From DAOVRL01 sp964459805 (GTDB taxonomy: Bacteria > Planctomycetota > Phycisphaerae > Sedimentisphaerales > Anaerobacaceae), in assembly GCA_964459805.1 (NCBI GenBank), contig CAYWOD010000108.1, positions 1-11,612 of the forward strand: DNA of 11,612 nucleotides, in the 5' to 3' direction. A program made the position numbers and the translations under genes. The notes beneath the pieces were generated by a model. The model saw only the letters and a list, made by a program, of their open reading frames with translations. It searched no databases and was not told where the DNA came from. Below, piece by piece: positions 1 through 8,106 of the stretch (position 1 is the stretch's first letter; every line of letters starts with the position of its first letter).

Positions 1-13
1 GATTTTTTCTTTT

Positions 14-1372
14 CTAAGTAGGCCTAACCTCCAATTTTGCAAAACTCTTTTTTTTAAGTCTGAGTCGTTCTCTGGGGCAGTGCTTGAAACATCGGCCGCA
101 GGCCAGGCAGCCGGCCCTATCGGCTTCGTAATCCGTCCTCTGACGCCAGACGGAGACGGCGGCGAGCTTAACGCCGATCACGAGTCCCATAAATCCGCCG
201 AGAAGCCAGCCGCCAACTGCGAACCGCCCGCGGATGCCTGAAGCCTCTTCGTAAAGGTCCTTGACTTCTCGGCCTGTTGCTCTGAAAGCCAAGCCGGCAT
301 CCGTAGTCCCCTCAACTTCGCCCGCTTCCTCCAAGTAGATGCGTTCGGCCAATCGGACCGTGGCATGCATCCGGGACATCACGTTTTTGAACCGGGCGCC
401 GGCCCACCCACAAAAAAGTATCAGAACAGGCAACAGAAGAATCAACAACGCCAGTCTCTTTTTGCCCCTGGCATAGTCGCCGGCAGACCATTCGTCCGCA
501 GGCTTTCTGATAGCGCCAAAAGGACAGGCATCCTCACACAACCGGCACCCAATGCACTCATCGGGCGTGATAGTTACGCGCCATCTCGAGAGGCGTGAAA
601 GCTGCCTGAGAATCACACCATAGGGACAGAAGAACCGGCAGTAAGGACGCCCTATGAACAGGCCCACCACGAGGAAGCAGGCCCCGATTATCAGGATGTT
701 CAGGTTTCCACTTACCCTGAAAAATGCAACAAACGGGTCATATCTGCATATCAAAAACGCGCTGCCGGTGGCGGCAAAGAGGATCGCCAGGCCCAGGTAG
801 AGGTAGGCAAAGACCCGCAGACCGCCGGCCAGCCAGTCGGGCACCGAGACCGGACGCAGCAGAACCAAATCCTGGATCGCGCCGAGGGGACAAACGGCCG
901 AACAAAAGACCCTGCCGAAGAAAAGCGTGAATATAAGCGGCAGCAGGAAAAAGGCCGAAACCGTAATCGGCGCCGCATAGTCGCGGTCAAAAATCGACAG
1001 AACAATGTTTTGAGTCGCTCCTATGGGGCAGACACAGCCTTTGCGCCAAAAGCCGAAGTAAATCAAAGAGAACACCATCAGCACAAATATCGCTCGGCGG
1101 CTGCGTCTCTTTAGAACCAGATACGAGGCCAGGGTGAGCGCTGCCAAAAGGACCGCAACATCTATATATTCGTAGATGCCCTGGCGTGGATGAGGGGCAG
1201 CAGGGCTGGGCGGCATCTCATAGCCGCTTTCAAATTCGGGCGGCGGAAAACGTTGCGGCACGGCGATCTTGGCCGTGTTTTCACGGGCTGGAAGCCCGTG
1301 CTGCCCTGATACAACCGCGCACAGGCTCACAACGACGGCTGTGGCGATTATGATATGGCCGAAGCGTATCAT
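14..1372 (-). CDS. Polytopic membrane iron-sulfur protein, NapH/NosR-like
   Basis: Probable membrane electron-transfer protein that takes electrons from quinol and passes them to periplasmic Fe-S partners (inferred from NapH/NosR). Numbering is from the ATG at 1372 (452 aa). An N-terminal hydrophobic segment (about 5-23) is followed by a proline-rich, probably periplasmic stretch to about 69. Further hydrophobic segments lie near 70-87, 94-109, 136-153, 187-205, 226-242, 308-323 and 386-407. Cysteine motifs at membrane edges are C113-V-C115-P, C157-x3-C161-P and C245-x3-C249-P, with C209 in a 'CRYDPF' motif as in NosR-like proteins. Two ferredoxin motifs CX2CX2CX3CP follow at C273-C283 and C422-C432. 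The TTG one codon upstream is possible, but the ATG overlaps the previous stop as TGATG, which favours ATG. It pairs with the NapG-like gene just upstream. The helical stretch at about 326-385 between the last two membrane segments is not a ferredoxin domain. The family is confident; the substrate is unknown. Confidence 0.85.
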   Translation of the reverse strand: MIRFGHIIIATAVVVSLCAVVSGQHGLPARENTAKIAVPQRFPPPEFESGYEMPPSPAAPHPRQGIYEYIDVAVLLAALTLASYLVLKRRSRRAIFVLMVFSLIYFGFWRKGCVCPIGATQNIVLSIFDRDYAAPITVSAFFLLPLIFTLFFGRVFCSAVCPLGAIQDLVLLRPVSVPDWLAGGLRVFAYLYLGLAILFAATGSAFLICRYDPFVAFFRVSGNLNILIIGACFLVVGLFIGRPYCRFFCPYGVILRQLSRLSRWRVTITPDECIGCRLCEDACPFGAIRKPADEWSAGDYARGKKRLALLILLLPVLILFCGWAGARFKNVMSRMHATVRLAERIYLEEAGEVEGTTDAGLAFRATGREVKDLYEEASGIRGRFAVGGWLLGGFMGLVIGVKLAAVSVWRQRTDYEADRAGCLACGRCFKHCPRERLRLKKKSFAKLEVRPT

Positions 1373-1938
1373 CAAGCGTGGTCCACCTTCTTAAGTATGT
1401 AAGGCGTCTCTGCGGGAACCCGCTTGAATGCCCCTGAAGGACAAGCTGCGGCAATGGAACACTCATTGCAATTCAAGCAGCGGTCGTGACGCACCTGAAG
1501 AAACAGCGCGCCGTTGCCGAAAGTCATGCAGCCTTTGACGCATTTGCCGCAGCCGATACATAATGATTCGTCAATCGTGTACTCGTAATAGGGGTCCTCG
1601 ATATACTTTCGCTTTATCGCGCCGGTAGGACAGCTTTGATTCTCCGCTCCCTCGGTGATGTCATAGGGTTCGGGCTCGAAGAAACCGAAACATATCTCGC
1701 AGTATCCGCAGATTTCAAAATCGTGCGTACACTTAACGGCGGACTCTTCCAACACACAACGTGTCGCACAGTTGCCGCAGGCGATGCATATATTCGGATC
1801 AATCTGCCAAAGAGTACGGGTTTTTCTAAGCCTGCCTGCCAATAAGCCTGCCAATCCACCGAGGCCGGCCAAACAGGTCCCCCAGAAACCATTTGTTAGT
1901 AAATCACGTCTGGAGATATTGTTCTTATTCTCAGCCAT
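1372..1938 (-). CDS. Tat-exported multi-[4Fe-4S] ferredoxin, NapG/MauM-like
   Basis: Probable periplasmic or membrane-anchored electron carrier (188 aa). The N-terminus carries a twin-arginine motif S9-R-R-D-L-L followed by a hydrophobic stretch (about 17-34), so folded export with clusters already inserted is expected. Cysteine groups, in order: C51-x2-C54-x2-C57-x3-C61; C70-x6-C77-x2-C80-x2-C83 with a distant C103-P; C127-x2-C130-x2-C133-x3-C137; C154-x2-C157-x2-C160-x5-C166-P. This is enough for about four [4Fe-4S] clusters, as in NapG. The second group is atypically spaced, with some 20 residues before its CP. The ATG is 3 bases after the preceding stop, and the stop overlaps the next start as TGATG, so translation is probably coupled to the NapH-like gene. 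The NapG-NapH gene order is known in nitrate reductase operons, but no NapA or NapB is present here. The electron acceptor is unknown. Confidence 0.87.
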   Translation of the reverse strand: MAENKNNISRRDLLTNGFWGTCLAGLGGLAGLLAGRLRKTRTLWQIDPNICIACGNCATRCVLEESAVKCTHDFEICGYCEICFGFFEPEPYDITEGAENQSCPTGAIKRKYIEDPYYEYTIDESLCIGCGKCVKGCMTFGNGALFLQVRHDRCLNCNECSIAAACPSGAFKRVPAETPYILKKVDHA

Positions 1939-1941
1939 CGT

Positions 1942-2226
1942 TTATTCTTTCAAAGCCTTCTTTGCAGACGAAGCCCGCGGCAGACAGCACGTCTCGAAAA
2001 GCTCGCAGCCCTTACAAAGTCCGTCATTGATGCAAATACCTTCCCGCATTAACCTGTATCTTTTGGCAAGAAGTGAGGCTGCGCCAACACACAAGAGCGC
2101 CAAAGAGGCGCACCTCAGCACGCCGGTAAACAACTGCCGACGGCTCGCTGTGGCATCGGCATCCTGCCGATGATTTCGAAAACACGGGCAGGATGCCCCT
2201 GCTACATCTTCAAAACGGTTACTCAT
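1942..2226 (-). CDS. Small cysteine-rich protein with Tat-like N-terminus, unknown function
   Basis: I do not recognise a named family. The 94-aa product has an N-terminal C13-P-C15, then a twin-arginine-like S28-R-R-Q-L-F followed by a hydrophobic stretch (about 35-53) that contains C39 and C46. A cysteine-rich tail follows: C65, C71, C74, C80 and C81 (C-x5-C-x2-C-x5-C-C). The tail could bind metal or an Fe-S cluster, or form disulfides; the sequence cannot decide. Its start ATG shares one base with the stop of the NHL gene (TAATG), and AAAGG lies about 7 bases upstream, so coupled translation is likely. It ends 3 bases before the NapG-like gene. Position, Tat-like signal and cysteines suggest an accessory to the adjacent electron-transfer pair. 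Alternatively it is an anchored small protein held by an uncleaved signal. Confidence 0.72.
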   Translation of the reverse strand: MSNRFEDVAGASCPCFRNHRQDADATASRRQLFTGVLRCASLALLCVGAASLLAKRYRLMREGICINDGLCKGCELFETCCLPRASSAKKALKE

Positions 2227-3296
2227 TAGCCTGCCTTTTTCCTGCTATAGATTCTGACGATGTTCTTAACGGTATCCAGCACGAAGACGCGGCCTTTGGC
2301 ATCGACGGCGACGTCAAAAGCTACGGCCTGACCCTGGGCGGGGAATTTGCAAACGGCGGCGGCGCCGCCTTCGACTAATTGCTCGGGCCCGGCCACGACA
2401 CCGACGAAAACACCCTCCACATCGTAAATCTTGACCCTTATCAGGCCCTTTTCACAGGTGACAAAACTTTCATCTTCAAGTATGGCGAAATTCACCGGAT
2501 TGCAGCACCCGCAGAACCCTTCCACACTCCGTGAGAACTGGCCCCAGTAAAACTCAAGATCACCATCGAACGTGTAGGCTTCAATACGATGGCGTCCGGG
2601 ATTGACCACTCGCAGCAGTCCATCTCGGGCAACTGCAAGGTCGAAATAAGGACTCCGTATCACAAAACCCGGGATATTCCTATCCTCATCTTTGCCGCCG
2701 ATGCGGTTGATTAACTTTCCCGCGGTATCATAGTGCAGGACAATGCGATTGCCGGCATCGGCGACAAACACATCATTTTTCGAGACGGCTATACCTGTCA
2801 AAACAGCCTTTTCACCAAGACTGTCCCAGGCTGCCAGTTGATTGCCTTGTCTTTCATAGACTTCGACGTGGTTTTTCATCCCAACATATATCTCGCCGGC
2901 CTGCGAGACGGCCAGAGATCTCGGCGTATCGGCGAGCTCGACCTTACCGACCAGATTGCCGGTTTCTCCGAACATGTGAACGGCCTTGTCTCCGGCCACG
3001 TAAAGGGACCCCTCCGGGCCCACTACAATAGCGCTTGAACCGGCAAAGCCGGTACCGATTGGCCGGCCCGATTCTTCGTACAGAATCAGGTTCGGGTCAA
3101 TCTTCGCCAGGTCTTTAATATCGTAGGTGAACTGTTTTCCAAGACCGCTGCCGCTTTCGCCGGTCACGTCAAGCCGCCACACGGCCACAACGCAAATGAC
3201 AATAGCCGCTCCAACAAGCAGCCCCACCAATACGTTTTGCGTTGTCGCTCCGGGCGGCATGGCCTTCCAGGCGGTGTTCTTCTCATTTCTTACCAT
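2226..3296 (-). CDS. Membrane-anchored NHL-repeat beta-propeller with cysteine cluster
   Basis: Probably an extracytoplasmic beta-propeller of the NHL/6-bladed type, a fold usually used for binding and scaffolding. Numbering is from the ATG at 3296 (356 aa). A hydrophobic anchor at about 20-41 is followed by a propeller body. NHL-like blades include residues around 95-108, 133-147, 175-190 (DVFVADAGNRIV) and 335-350. Notable cysteines are C262-G-C264-C265 in 'FCGCCNP', C281 and C316. An in-frame GTG at 3314 is an alternative start giving 6 more residues. I prefer the ATG, which has a weak TTGAG about 7 bases upstream; neither site is strong. The stop overlaps the next ATG (TAATG). The reading frame stays open upstream to the TGA that ends the preceding PQQ-propeller gene. 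No catalytic residues are recognised and no haem motif CXXCH is present. Fold confident, function unknown. Confidence 0.85.
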   Translation of the reverse strand: MVRNEKNTAWKAMPPGATTQNVLVGLLVGAAIVICVVAVWRLDVTGESGSGLGKQFTYDIKDLAKIDPNLILYEESGRPIGTGFAGSSAIVVGPEGSLYVAGDKAVHMFGETGNLVGKVELADTPRSLAVSQAGEIYVGMKNHVEVYERQGNQLAAWDSLGEKAVLTGIAVSKNDVFVADAGNRIVLHYDTAGKLINRIGGKDEDRNIPGFVIRSPYFDLAVARDGLLRVVNPGRHRIEAYTFDGDLEFYWGQFSRSVEGFCGCCNPVNFAILEDESFVTCEKGLIRVKIYDVEGVFVGVVAGPEQLVEGGAAAVCKFPAQGQAVAFDVAVDAKGRVFVLDTVKNIVRIYSRKKAG

Positions 3297-3377
3297 TTCT
3301 GTACTCAAAATCACACAAAACCCAACTACGTCGCGGGCAAGGCGATGCCGCAGCTCACATTCAACCCGACGAGGCTG

Positions 3378-4802
3378 TCACTGCGCGATGTCAAGACATA
3401 TCATCCGCTTTAGATCGCGCACAATCAGTCTGCCAGCGGCGATTGCCATAGGTCCCCAGGAATCCGGCCCTTCGAGGACTTTGGCCTGAGCAAGCTGCAC
3501 ATAACCCGAAGGGTCGGCCTGCGCCAAAGTCAGCAGTCCGGAGTCATTCATAACATAGATTAGTCCGTTGACGATAGTATATGGTCCGAGTCCAAATCTG
3601 TGCGCGCTCGTGCTGGTCCATACGACCTTGCCGTCCAGATCGAGACAGGTCAACTGCCCGTCGGGGCGGACCCCGTAAATATGGCCGTTATAGAAGATAG
3701 GCGTATGCTGAGCGGAGCCGAATACTTCCGGCTCAAGCCGAAAGGCCGGCTGCGCGATTATCTCATCGCCCTGCTCAGTTAATCGCAGCATCATACTTCC
3801 GGCATTGTATCCTCCGGAGAGAAAAATCAGGCCATCGCCCACCACCACTGGTGTCGGAGCGTTTGCGATGCGGATTTTCCATTCGGTGGTCTCCCACAAG
3901 ATGCTCCCGTCGCTTGGCGAGATGCCGGCCACTCCTCCGCTGGCGCAACAAACGTACATAGGCTTACCGGCGAATTCGGTGGGTATTATCGACGAATGCG
4001 TCATCGTCCAGCGACGAGGGTTGGGGCTCTGCCAGACGATCTCGCCGCTCTCGCAATCGACCGCGATCATCAATGGTTCTCCGCCGACGGCAATTATCGC
4101 CTTTCCGTGGTCAATGAGCGGGCACTGTCCGGCGTACCAGGGGGGCACTTTGGCGTTGAACTGCCCGACCAAATTCAGCATCCAGCGAAACTCGCCCGTA
4201 GTCGAATCGAGGCACGTAACGTGACACTTGGGCCCCAGTGCCAGGAGGTATTTCTCGGTGACCGCCGGTACGGTCCGGCTCATGCCGTGATTACGTTTGA
4301 TCTTGACGGGATAAGAATACCGCCAGATTTCTTTGCCATCCGCAAGCGAGAGGCATCGAATGGCATCGGCCAGGTTCTCCTGGTCATAATCGACGACATA
4401 CACGCGCCCTGCCAAGACAGCGGCCCCGGCGTAACCTTCCCCCAGCTCAACGGACCACAGGGCCTTTGGGCCCTGCTGTGGCCAGCTCCTCTCGACGGTG
4501 AACTCTTCGCTGCTTATTGCGTCGAAGTTCGCACCCCTAAACCGCGGCCAGGCGCCCGGCAAATCAGCGGGGACACCATCGGACTTGAGCAATGTGCCGC
4601 TTATCTTTGCTGGCTCGTCCTCACCGACAAGCTTTTTCGGCCTATTGTCGGCGCCCGGCAATCGCAGAGCAAGTTCCGGCCCCGCATCCCGGTTGAACCA
4701 AACGTACATCGATATTAGTGCGGCAATCGCTAATGCAACCGGTATTGTCCCGGCAAGAAGCTTCATGGCATCCTCGTCACTTGCTTTTGCGGAGCTACTC
4801 AT
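3378..4802 (-). CDS. Membrane-anchored PQQ-like beta-propeller protein (BamB-like)
   Basis: The 474-aa protein has a short charged N-terminus, one transmembrane segment (about 14-35), a linker, then a beta-propeller that begins at W85-PRFRG, the 'WPxFRG' motif frequent in planctomycetal PQQ-like proteins. Blade-type motifs (x-C/A-L/V-D-x-x-x-G-x-x-x-W) occur near 149-160, 196-207, 247-257, 295-303 and 385-395. No PQQ dehydrogenase active site is recognised, so a scaffold or binding role is more likely than an enzyme. The annotated ATG lies inside the end of the permease gene (ATGAGTAG, 8-base overlap). An internal ATG at 4766 (residue 13) has a better Shine-Dalgarno, GAGG 5 bases upstream, and would start directly at the membrane anchor; either start is possible. 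Several cysteines (C150, C193, C197, C227, C250, C285, C286) could allow disulfides in the periplasm. Partner unknown. Confidence 0.86.
   Translation of the reverse strand: MSSSAKASDEDAMKLLAGTIPVALAIAALISMYVWFNRDAGPELALRLPGADNRPKKLVGEDEPAKISGTLLKSDGVPADLPGAWPRFRGANFDAISSEEFTVERSWPQQGPKALWSVELGEGYAGAAVLAGRVYVVDYDQENLADAIRCLSLADGKEIWRYSYPVKIKRNHGMSRTVPAVTEKYLLALGPKCHVTCLDSTTGEFRWMLNLVGQFNAKVPPWYAGQCPLIDHGKAIIAVGGEPLMIAVDCESGEIVWQSPNPRRWTMTHSSIIPTEFAGKPMYVCCASGGVAGISPSDGSILWETTEWKIRIANAPTPVVVGDGLIFLSGGYNAGSMMLRLTEQGDEIIAQPAFRLEPEVFGSAQHTPIFYNGHIYGVRPDGQLTCLDLDGKVVWTSTSAHRFGLGPYTIVNGLIYVMNDSGLLTLAQADPSGYVQLAQAKVLEGPDSWGPMAIAAGRLIVRDLKRMICLDIAQ
4772..4775 (-). promoter_or_regulatory. Candidate ribosome binding site for an internal start of the PQQ-like gene
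   Basis: GAGG on the minus strand lies 5 bases before an in-frame ATG at 4766-4764. It is better placed than anything before the upstream ATG at 4802, so the protein may begin at residue 13 of the longer reading. This is a pattern match only. Confidence 0.4.
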
Positions 4803-7800
4803 TTCTCAACGCATCCAACATCTTTCCGCTAAGCGCAAATACCGTGGCAATCCGTATCCACACCATACCGCTGAAAGCTATGGCGGCAACCATCAGCGCC
4901 AGCGCAAGATAGGACACCGGCGCTCCGGGTGATTTTAGAGCGGGTCCGGCCGCGACCAGCGCCGCGGCAACTCCGCATACTAAGCCGGCCAGCACAAGCC
5001 CCAAATGCTCATAAAAAACCATCCGTTTTAGCGACACTTTATTAAACCCTACTGCTCGCAACATTGCAAGCTCATTTCGCCTATCGAGCATGTTGCGAAG
5101 CACAACGAGCCCCAGCCCCACACTGCCGAGAATGAGCCCCAAACCACCCAATATCTGAAATATCGTAAGATACGTGTTTTCAACTTCACTAAAGGCCGCC
5201 AAACGCTGCCTGGCAGATGTAAGCGCCAATCCAAAATCCGTCAATCGCAAAGAAAGGTGGTCGGCCACCGCCTCGACCTTATCGGCCGGTGTGTCGATAA
5301 GCAGCACGCGGTATCCATCCTCCGATGGGAAACGCTTTACGAATTGATCTTCGGCAATAATCAGACTGCCCTGTAGGATTGAGTTTTTCAGCATTCCAAC
5401 CAGGCGAAGCCGAAACTTTCGCCCTTTCTCATCGCTGTACTCGATCTCGTCCCCTATAGACTTGCCCAGCGCCCACTTAACTGTCGGGTAATCACCAACG
5501 GCCGGAACGACGTCTTCGTCCTCGTGGTCATTAAGCAAGTCCCAGGCGGTTTCCTTGTCGGCACCGGCCTTGGCATCGGCGAAACTAAAAGAGCCGCGAT
5601 TGAGCAGTTGCTCCGGCTGAACGCCCAACAAACGCGGCGTCTGCGCACGGTTGAGGTTGAAGCAGCTCGCATCGTCTCCATCGCGAACGCGCAACTGGAC
5701 TATCTCAACGCCCTCAAGGACATCGCTATCGACAACCATTGATTCGCGCCCGGAATCGGTGTTCAAGTCGTGCAGAATCCCTATGGCGGATTCACCAAAT
5801 AATGCAAATCCCCCCGTACCCGAGTCGCGTCTCTCGGCGCCGGCCAGCGGATCGTGCCTGAAGACCTCCACCGCTATAAGCAGAAAGATGCCACAGGCGA
5901 GCAAGGTCACAACCGCCAGGCTCCGCCCGCTTCGTCTTGTGGAATTGCGCAGCCCCAGACCGGCCAACGATGAGACAGGCTTTTTCCAACCGCCGGCGAG
6001 CGTTTTGAGTAACGCCCCGGTCAGCGCAAGCCCGGCAGTCAAGAGCAAGGCGCCGGCCGCGAAAAACGCCCCGGCAACCGCGCCGCTGTCACCACCGGCC
6101 ACCACGGCAAGCAGCACCAGCGCCCCCAGAGTCGCGACCGCCGCAACCGCCAGCCCAATCCGCCCCCGGGAGAAGCGCTTAGCAGAGCGAAATTGCCACT
6201 GGGCCGCACCGGCCAGAAGCTCGCGCGCGGGCCTCGAGACCTGTTTGCGCAAAGCCAGCCATACCGCGACCAAGGAAATAACGATCGCCAACAACGCCCC
6301 GGCAATCAGGGTGAGTGCTTTGGCGTGGAGATACATAGCCGAGCCGCTTATCGCAGCCGAAAGTGCGTACATCATAGCTTTCGTATAAAGCAGTGCCGCC
6401 GCCGTCCCTGCAATTGCGCCGGCCAGCGCCACAAGCCCGCCTTCGATAAACAGCAGCCGTCTGACCAGCTTCGGCAAGAATCCCACCGCTAACAGCATTC
6501 CGACCTGCTCGCCGCGGCTCTCGACGCCGAACACAAACAAAAGGCCCGTCAAGACTACCGCCGCGACGATAAGAAACATACTCATGCCGAGAAAAAGCCA
6601 GCCGAAATAACTCGATCCGCCTCCGGCCTTTGCGCCGCGCTGACGTACCGGCTGGAAGAACAATCCCACCGAGGCAGGATCGACGGCACTGAGCAGCTTG
6701 CGTGCAATGTCTTGCCCCGGTCCGCTGCCGAGCGGGTAGCGTATGGCTGTTATGTTTCCATACCTGTTGGCCCACATAGCCTGGCCGGCCTTGAGCGTAA
6801 CGAACGCCTTGGGCGTGCCACGATATTTGTCCCAGTATGTCTCGTCTTTGTCGCGTATCTTATCGAGGTCGATAGGAATACCAGGCTCCCAGTCCCTGCA
6901 ATTACTGACATCGGCCAGGCCGGGGAAATCCGGCATCAAATCACGGTCCGCAGTGGGTCCGTCCATAGGCAGTATTTTGCGAATTTTGAAACCGGATTTT
7001 TGCTCGTGGAGTTTCCGCATCGGCCCAACGACGAAATACGCAAGCTCTATCGAATCTCCCACTTCGGCCCCGAGGTCTTCGGCAAGCCACTGGTTAATCA
7101 GGATTTCGTCATCCTTCATATCCCGGCCAATAAGGCCATTTGCCTCCGGCACCATAGCGGCCACCATAGAATACGGAGCGGCCTTCTCGCCAAGACGCAA
7201 TTCGTTTACAAAATATGTCAGGATTCCAACCGCGCGGTCGCCGGCTCCGGTCGCGGCCTCAGCGAGGGGCCGGTCAATGAATATCCGCCTGCTGCGTATT
7301 TCAAGTGCCCGCTGCCTGTCCAGCTTGCGAAGCTCAAGGGCGGCGTCGCCAAGCCGCCATTGCTTGCCGATTGCCGCATTGGCCTTTTCAACAATTATGC
7401 CGTCCTTATGACCGGCTGCTACCAAAAGCATGTTGGCCTGAGCACTGTGACCGAGATTCTCCTGCAGCCATTGAATCGGCACAAAGACGTTCAACGGAGC
7501 AGCTTGATTGGCCTGCAGGCTGAAGCGACCGAATTGTGATTTGCCGGCAACCGCCCTTACTGTGGGGCGAAAAAGGGCCGACAAATCCGAGTCCGGCGTC
7601 AGAGGCACTTCGCGCGGCATCAGTCCCGGTTTTTCTATGCGCAGCTTGACTTGATCGCCTGGTTCGACGCCCAGCCTCTCGGCCAACGGCTCGTTCAAAA
7701 CAACGCCCCCGCTCCAATCGGCGCCAAACGGCTCGCCATCGGCATTTGCTCCAATCTCGAAGAAACGCTCGTCAACACCGAGCACCTCCACTCTGTTTGC

Positions 7801-8106
7801 CAGCCTCGTGCCGTCGCTGTTGGCAATCAGGCCGCGCAACTGTAACACCGGAGCGACGGTCAGATTCAGCTCCGCCGCCAGCTCATTGGCCAATTCAGCC
7901 CTGAAGAATCTGTTCTGTGAAACAAGGGCAAGCTGTGTCGCGCCCAATCGAGCTTCGGCCATCATCATTAGACTGTGACGCACCGAATCGCCCACAACCA
8001 AAGCACCCGTCAGCACAGCCGTACTGACCATAACGGCAAGCATGACTCCCAGGTTCGTCCTCCAATAGAAGCGAAGACTTCTTTTGACAAGTCCCCACAA
8101 GCTCAT
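4795..8106 (-). CDS. ABC transporter permease with two FtsX domains (LolC/MacB-type)
   Basis: Membrane subunit of a type VII (MacB/LolCDE-like) ABC system, a class that uses ATP hydrolysis in the cytoplasm to move a periplasmic lipoprotein, peptide or envelope component. The 1103-aa chain has an N-terminal transmembrane helix (about 18-38), a long periplasmic domain (about 40-495), three helices of a first FtsX domain (about 501-527, 550-577, 596-619), a middle membrane region (about 649-700 and 729-747), a second periplasmic domain (about 750-975), and a second FtsX domain (about 980-1005, 1032-1053, 1064-1088). Both FtsX domains carry the same cytoplasmic loop pattern, ending MLLAVGF (537-543) and MLRAVGF (1015-1021). 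The start is well supported: AGGAG lies 6 bases upstream and the ATG overlaps the ATPase stop as ATGA. It is longer than LolC or LolE (about 400 aa) and resembles fused or duplicated permeases. The cargo is not evident. Confidence 0.9.
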   Translation of the reverse strand: MSLWGLVKRSLRFYWRTNLGVMLAVMVSTAVLTGALVVGDSVRHSLMMMAEARLGATQLALVSQNRFFRAELANELAAELNLTVAPVLQLRGLIANSDGTRLANRVEVLGVDERFFEIGANADGEPFGADWSGGVVLNEPLAERLGVEPGDQVKLRIEKPGLMPREVPLTPDSDLSALFRPTVRAVAGKSQFGRFSLQANQAAPLNVFVPIQWLQENLGHSAQANMLLVAAGHKDGIIVEKANAAIGKQWRLGDAALELRKLDRQRALEIRSRRIFIDRPLAEAATGAGDRAVGILTYFVNELRLGEKAAPYSMVAAMVPEANGLIGRDMKDDEILINQWLAEDLGAEVGDSIELAYFVVGPMRKLHEQKSGFKIRKILPMDGPTADRDLMPDFPGLADVSNCRDWEPGIPIDLDKIRDKDETYWDKYRGTPKAFVTLKAGQAMWANRYGNITAIRYPLGSGPGQDIARKLLSAVDPASVGLFFQPVRQRGAKAGGGSSYFGWLFLGMSMFLIVAAVVLTGLLFVFGVESRGEQVGMLLAVGFLPKLVRRLLFIEGGLVALAGAIAGTAAALLYTKAMMYALSAAISGSAMYLHAKALTLIAGALLAIVISLVAVWLALRKQVSRPARELLAGAAQWQFRSAKRFSRGRIGLAVAAVATLGALVLLAVVAGGDSGAVAGAFFAAGALLLTAGLALTGALLKTLAGGWKKPVSSLAGLGLRNSTRRSGRSLAVVTLLACGIFLLIAVEVFRHDPLAGAERRDSGTGGFALFGESAIGILHDLNTDSGRESMVVDSDVLEGVEIVQLRVRDGDDASCFNLNRAQTPRLLGVQPEQLLNRGSFSFADAKAGADKETAWDLLNDHEDEDVVPAVGDYPTVKWALGKSIGDEIEYSDEKGRKFRLRLVGMLKNSILQGSLIIAEDQFVKRFPSEDGYRVLLIDTPADKVEAVADHLSLRLTDFGLALTSARQRLAAFSEVENTYLTIFQILGGLGLILGSVGLGLVVLRNMLDRRNELAMLRAVGFNKVSLKRMVFYEHLGLVLAGLVCGVAAALVAAGPALKSPGAPVSYLALALMVAAIAFSGMVWIRIATVFALSGKMLDALRNE

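Noticed and set aside
1..13. Possible terminator after the last gene (A-rich on the minus strand)
   Set aside because: Only 13 bases remain, with no stem visible; a terminator cannot be assessed.
3996..4718. 240-aa plus-strand open frame
   Set aside because: Antisense to the PQQ-like propeller gene, which has clear blade motifs and an anchor; the antisense product has no recognisable features.
5651..6388. 245-aa plus-strand open frame rich in Ala, Pro and Ser
   Set aside because: Low-complexity antisense translation of permease membrane helices.
6712..7539. 275-aa plus-strand open frame
   Set aside because: It lies wholly inside the ABC permease gene on the opposite strand, shows no recognisable domain, and is explained by GC-rich codon bias.
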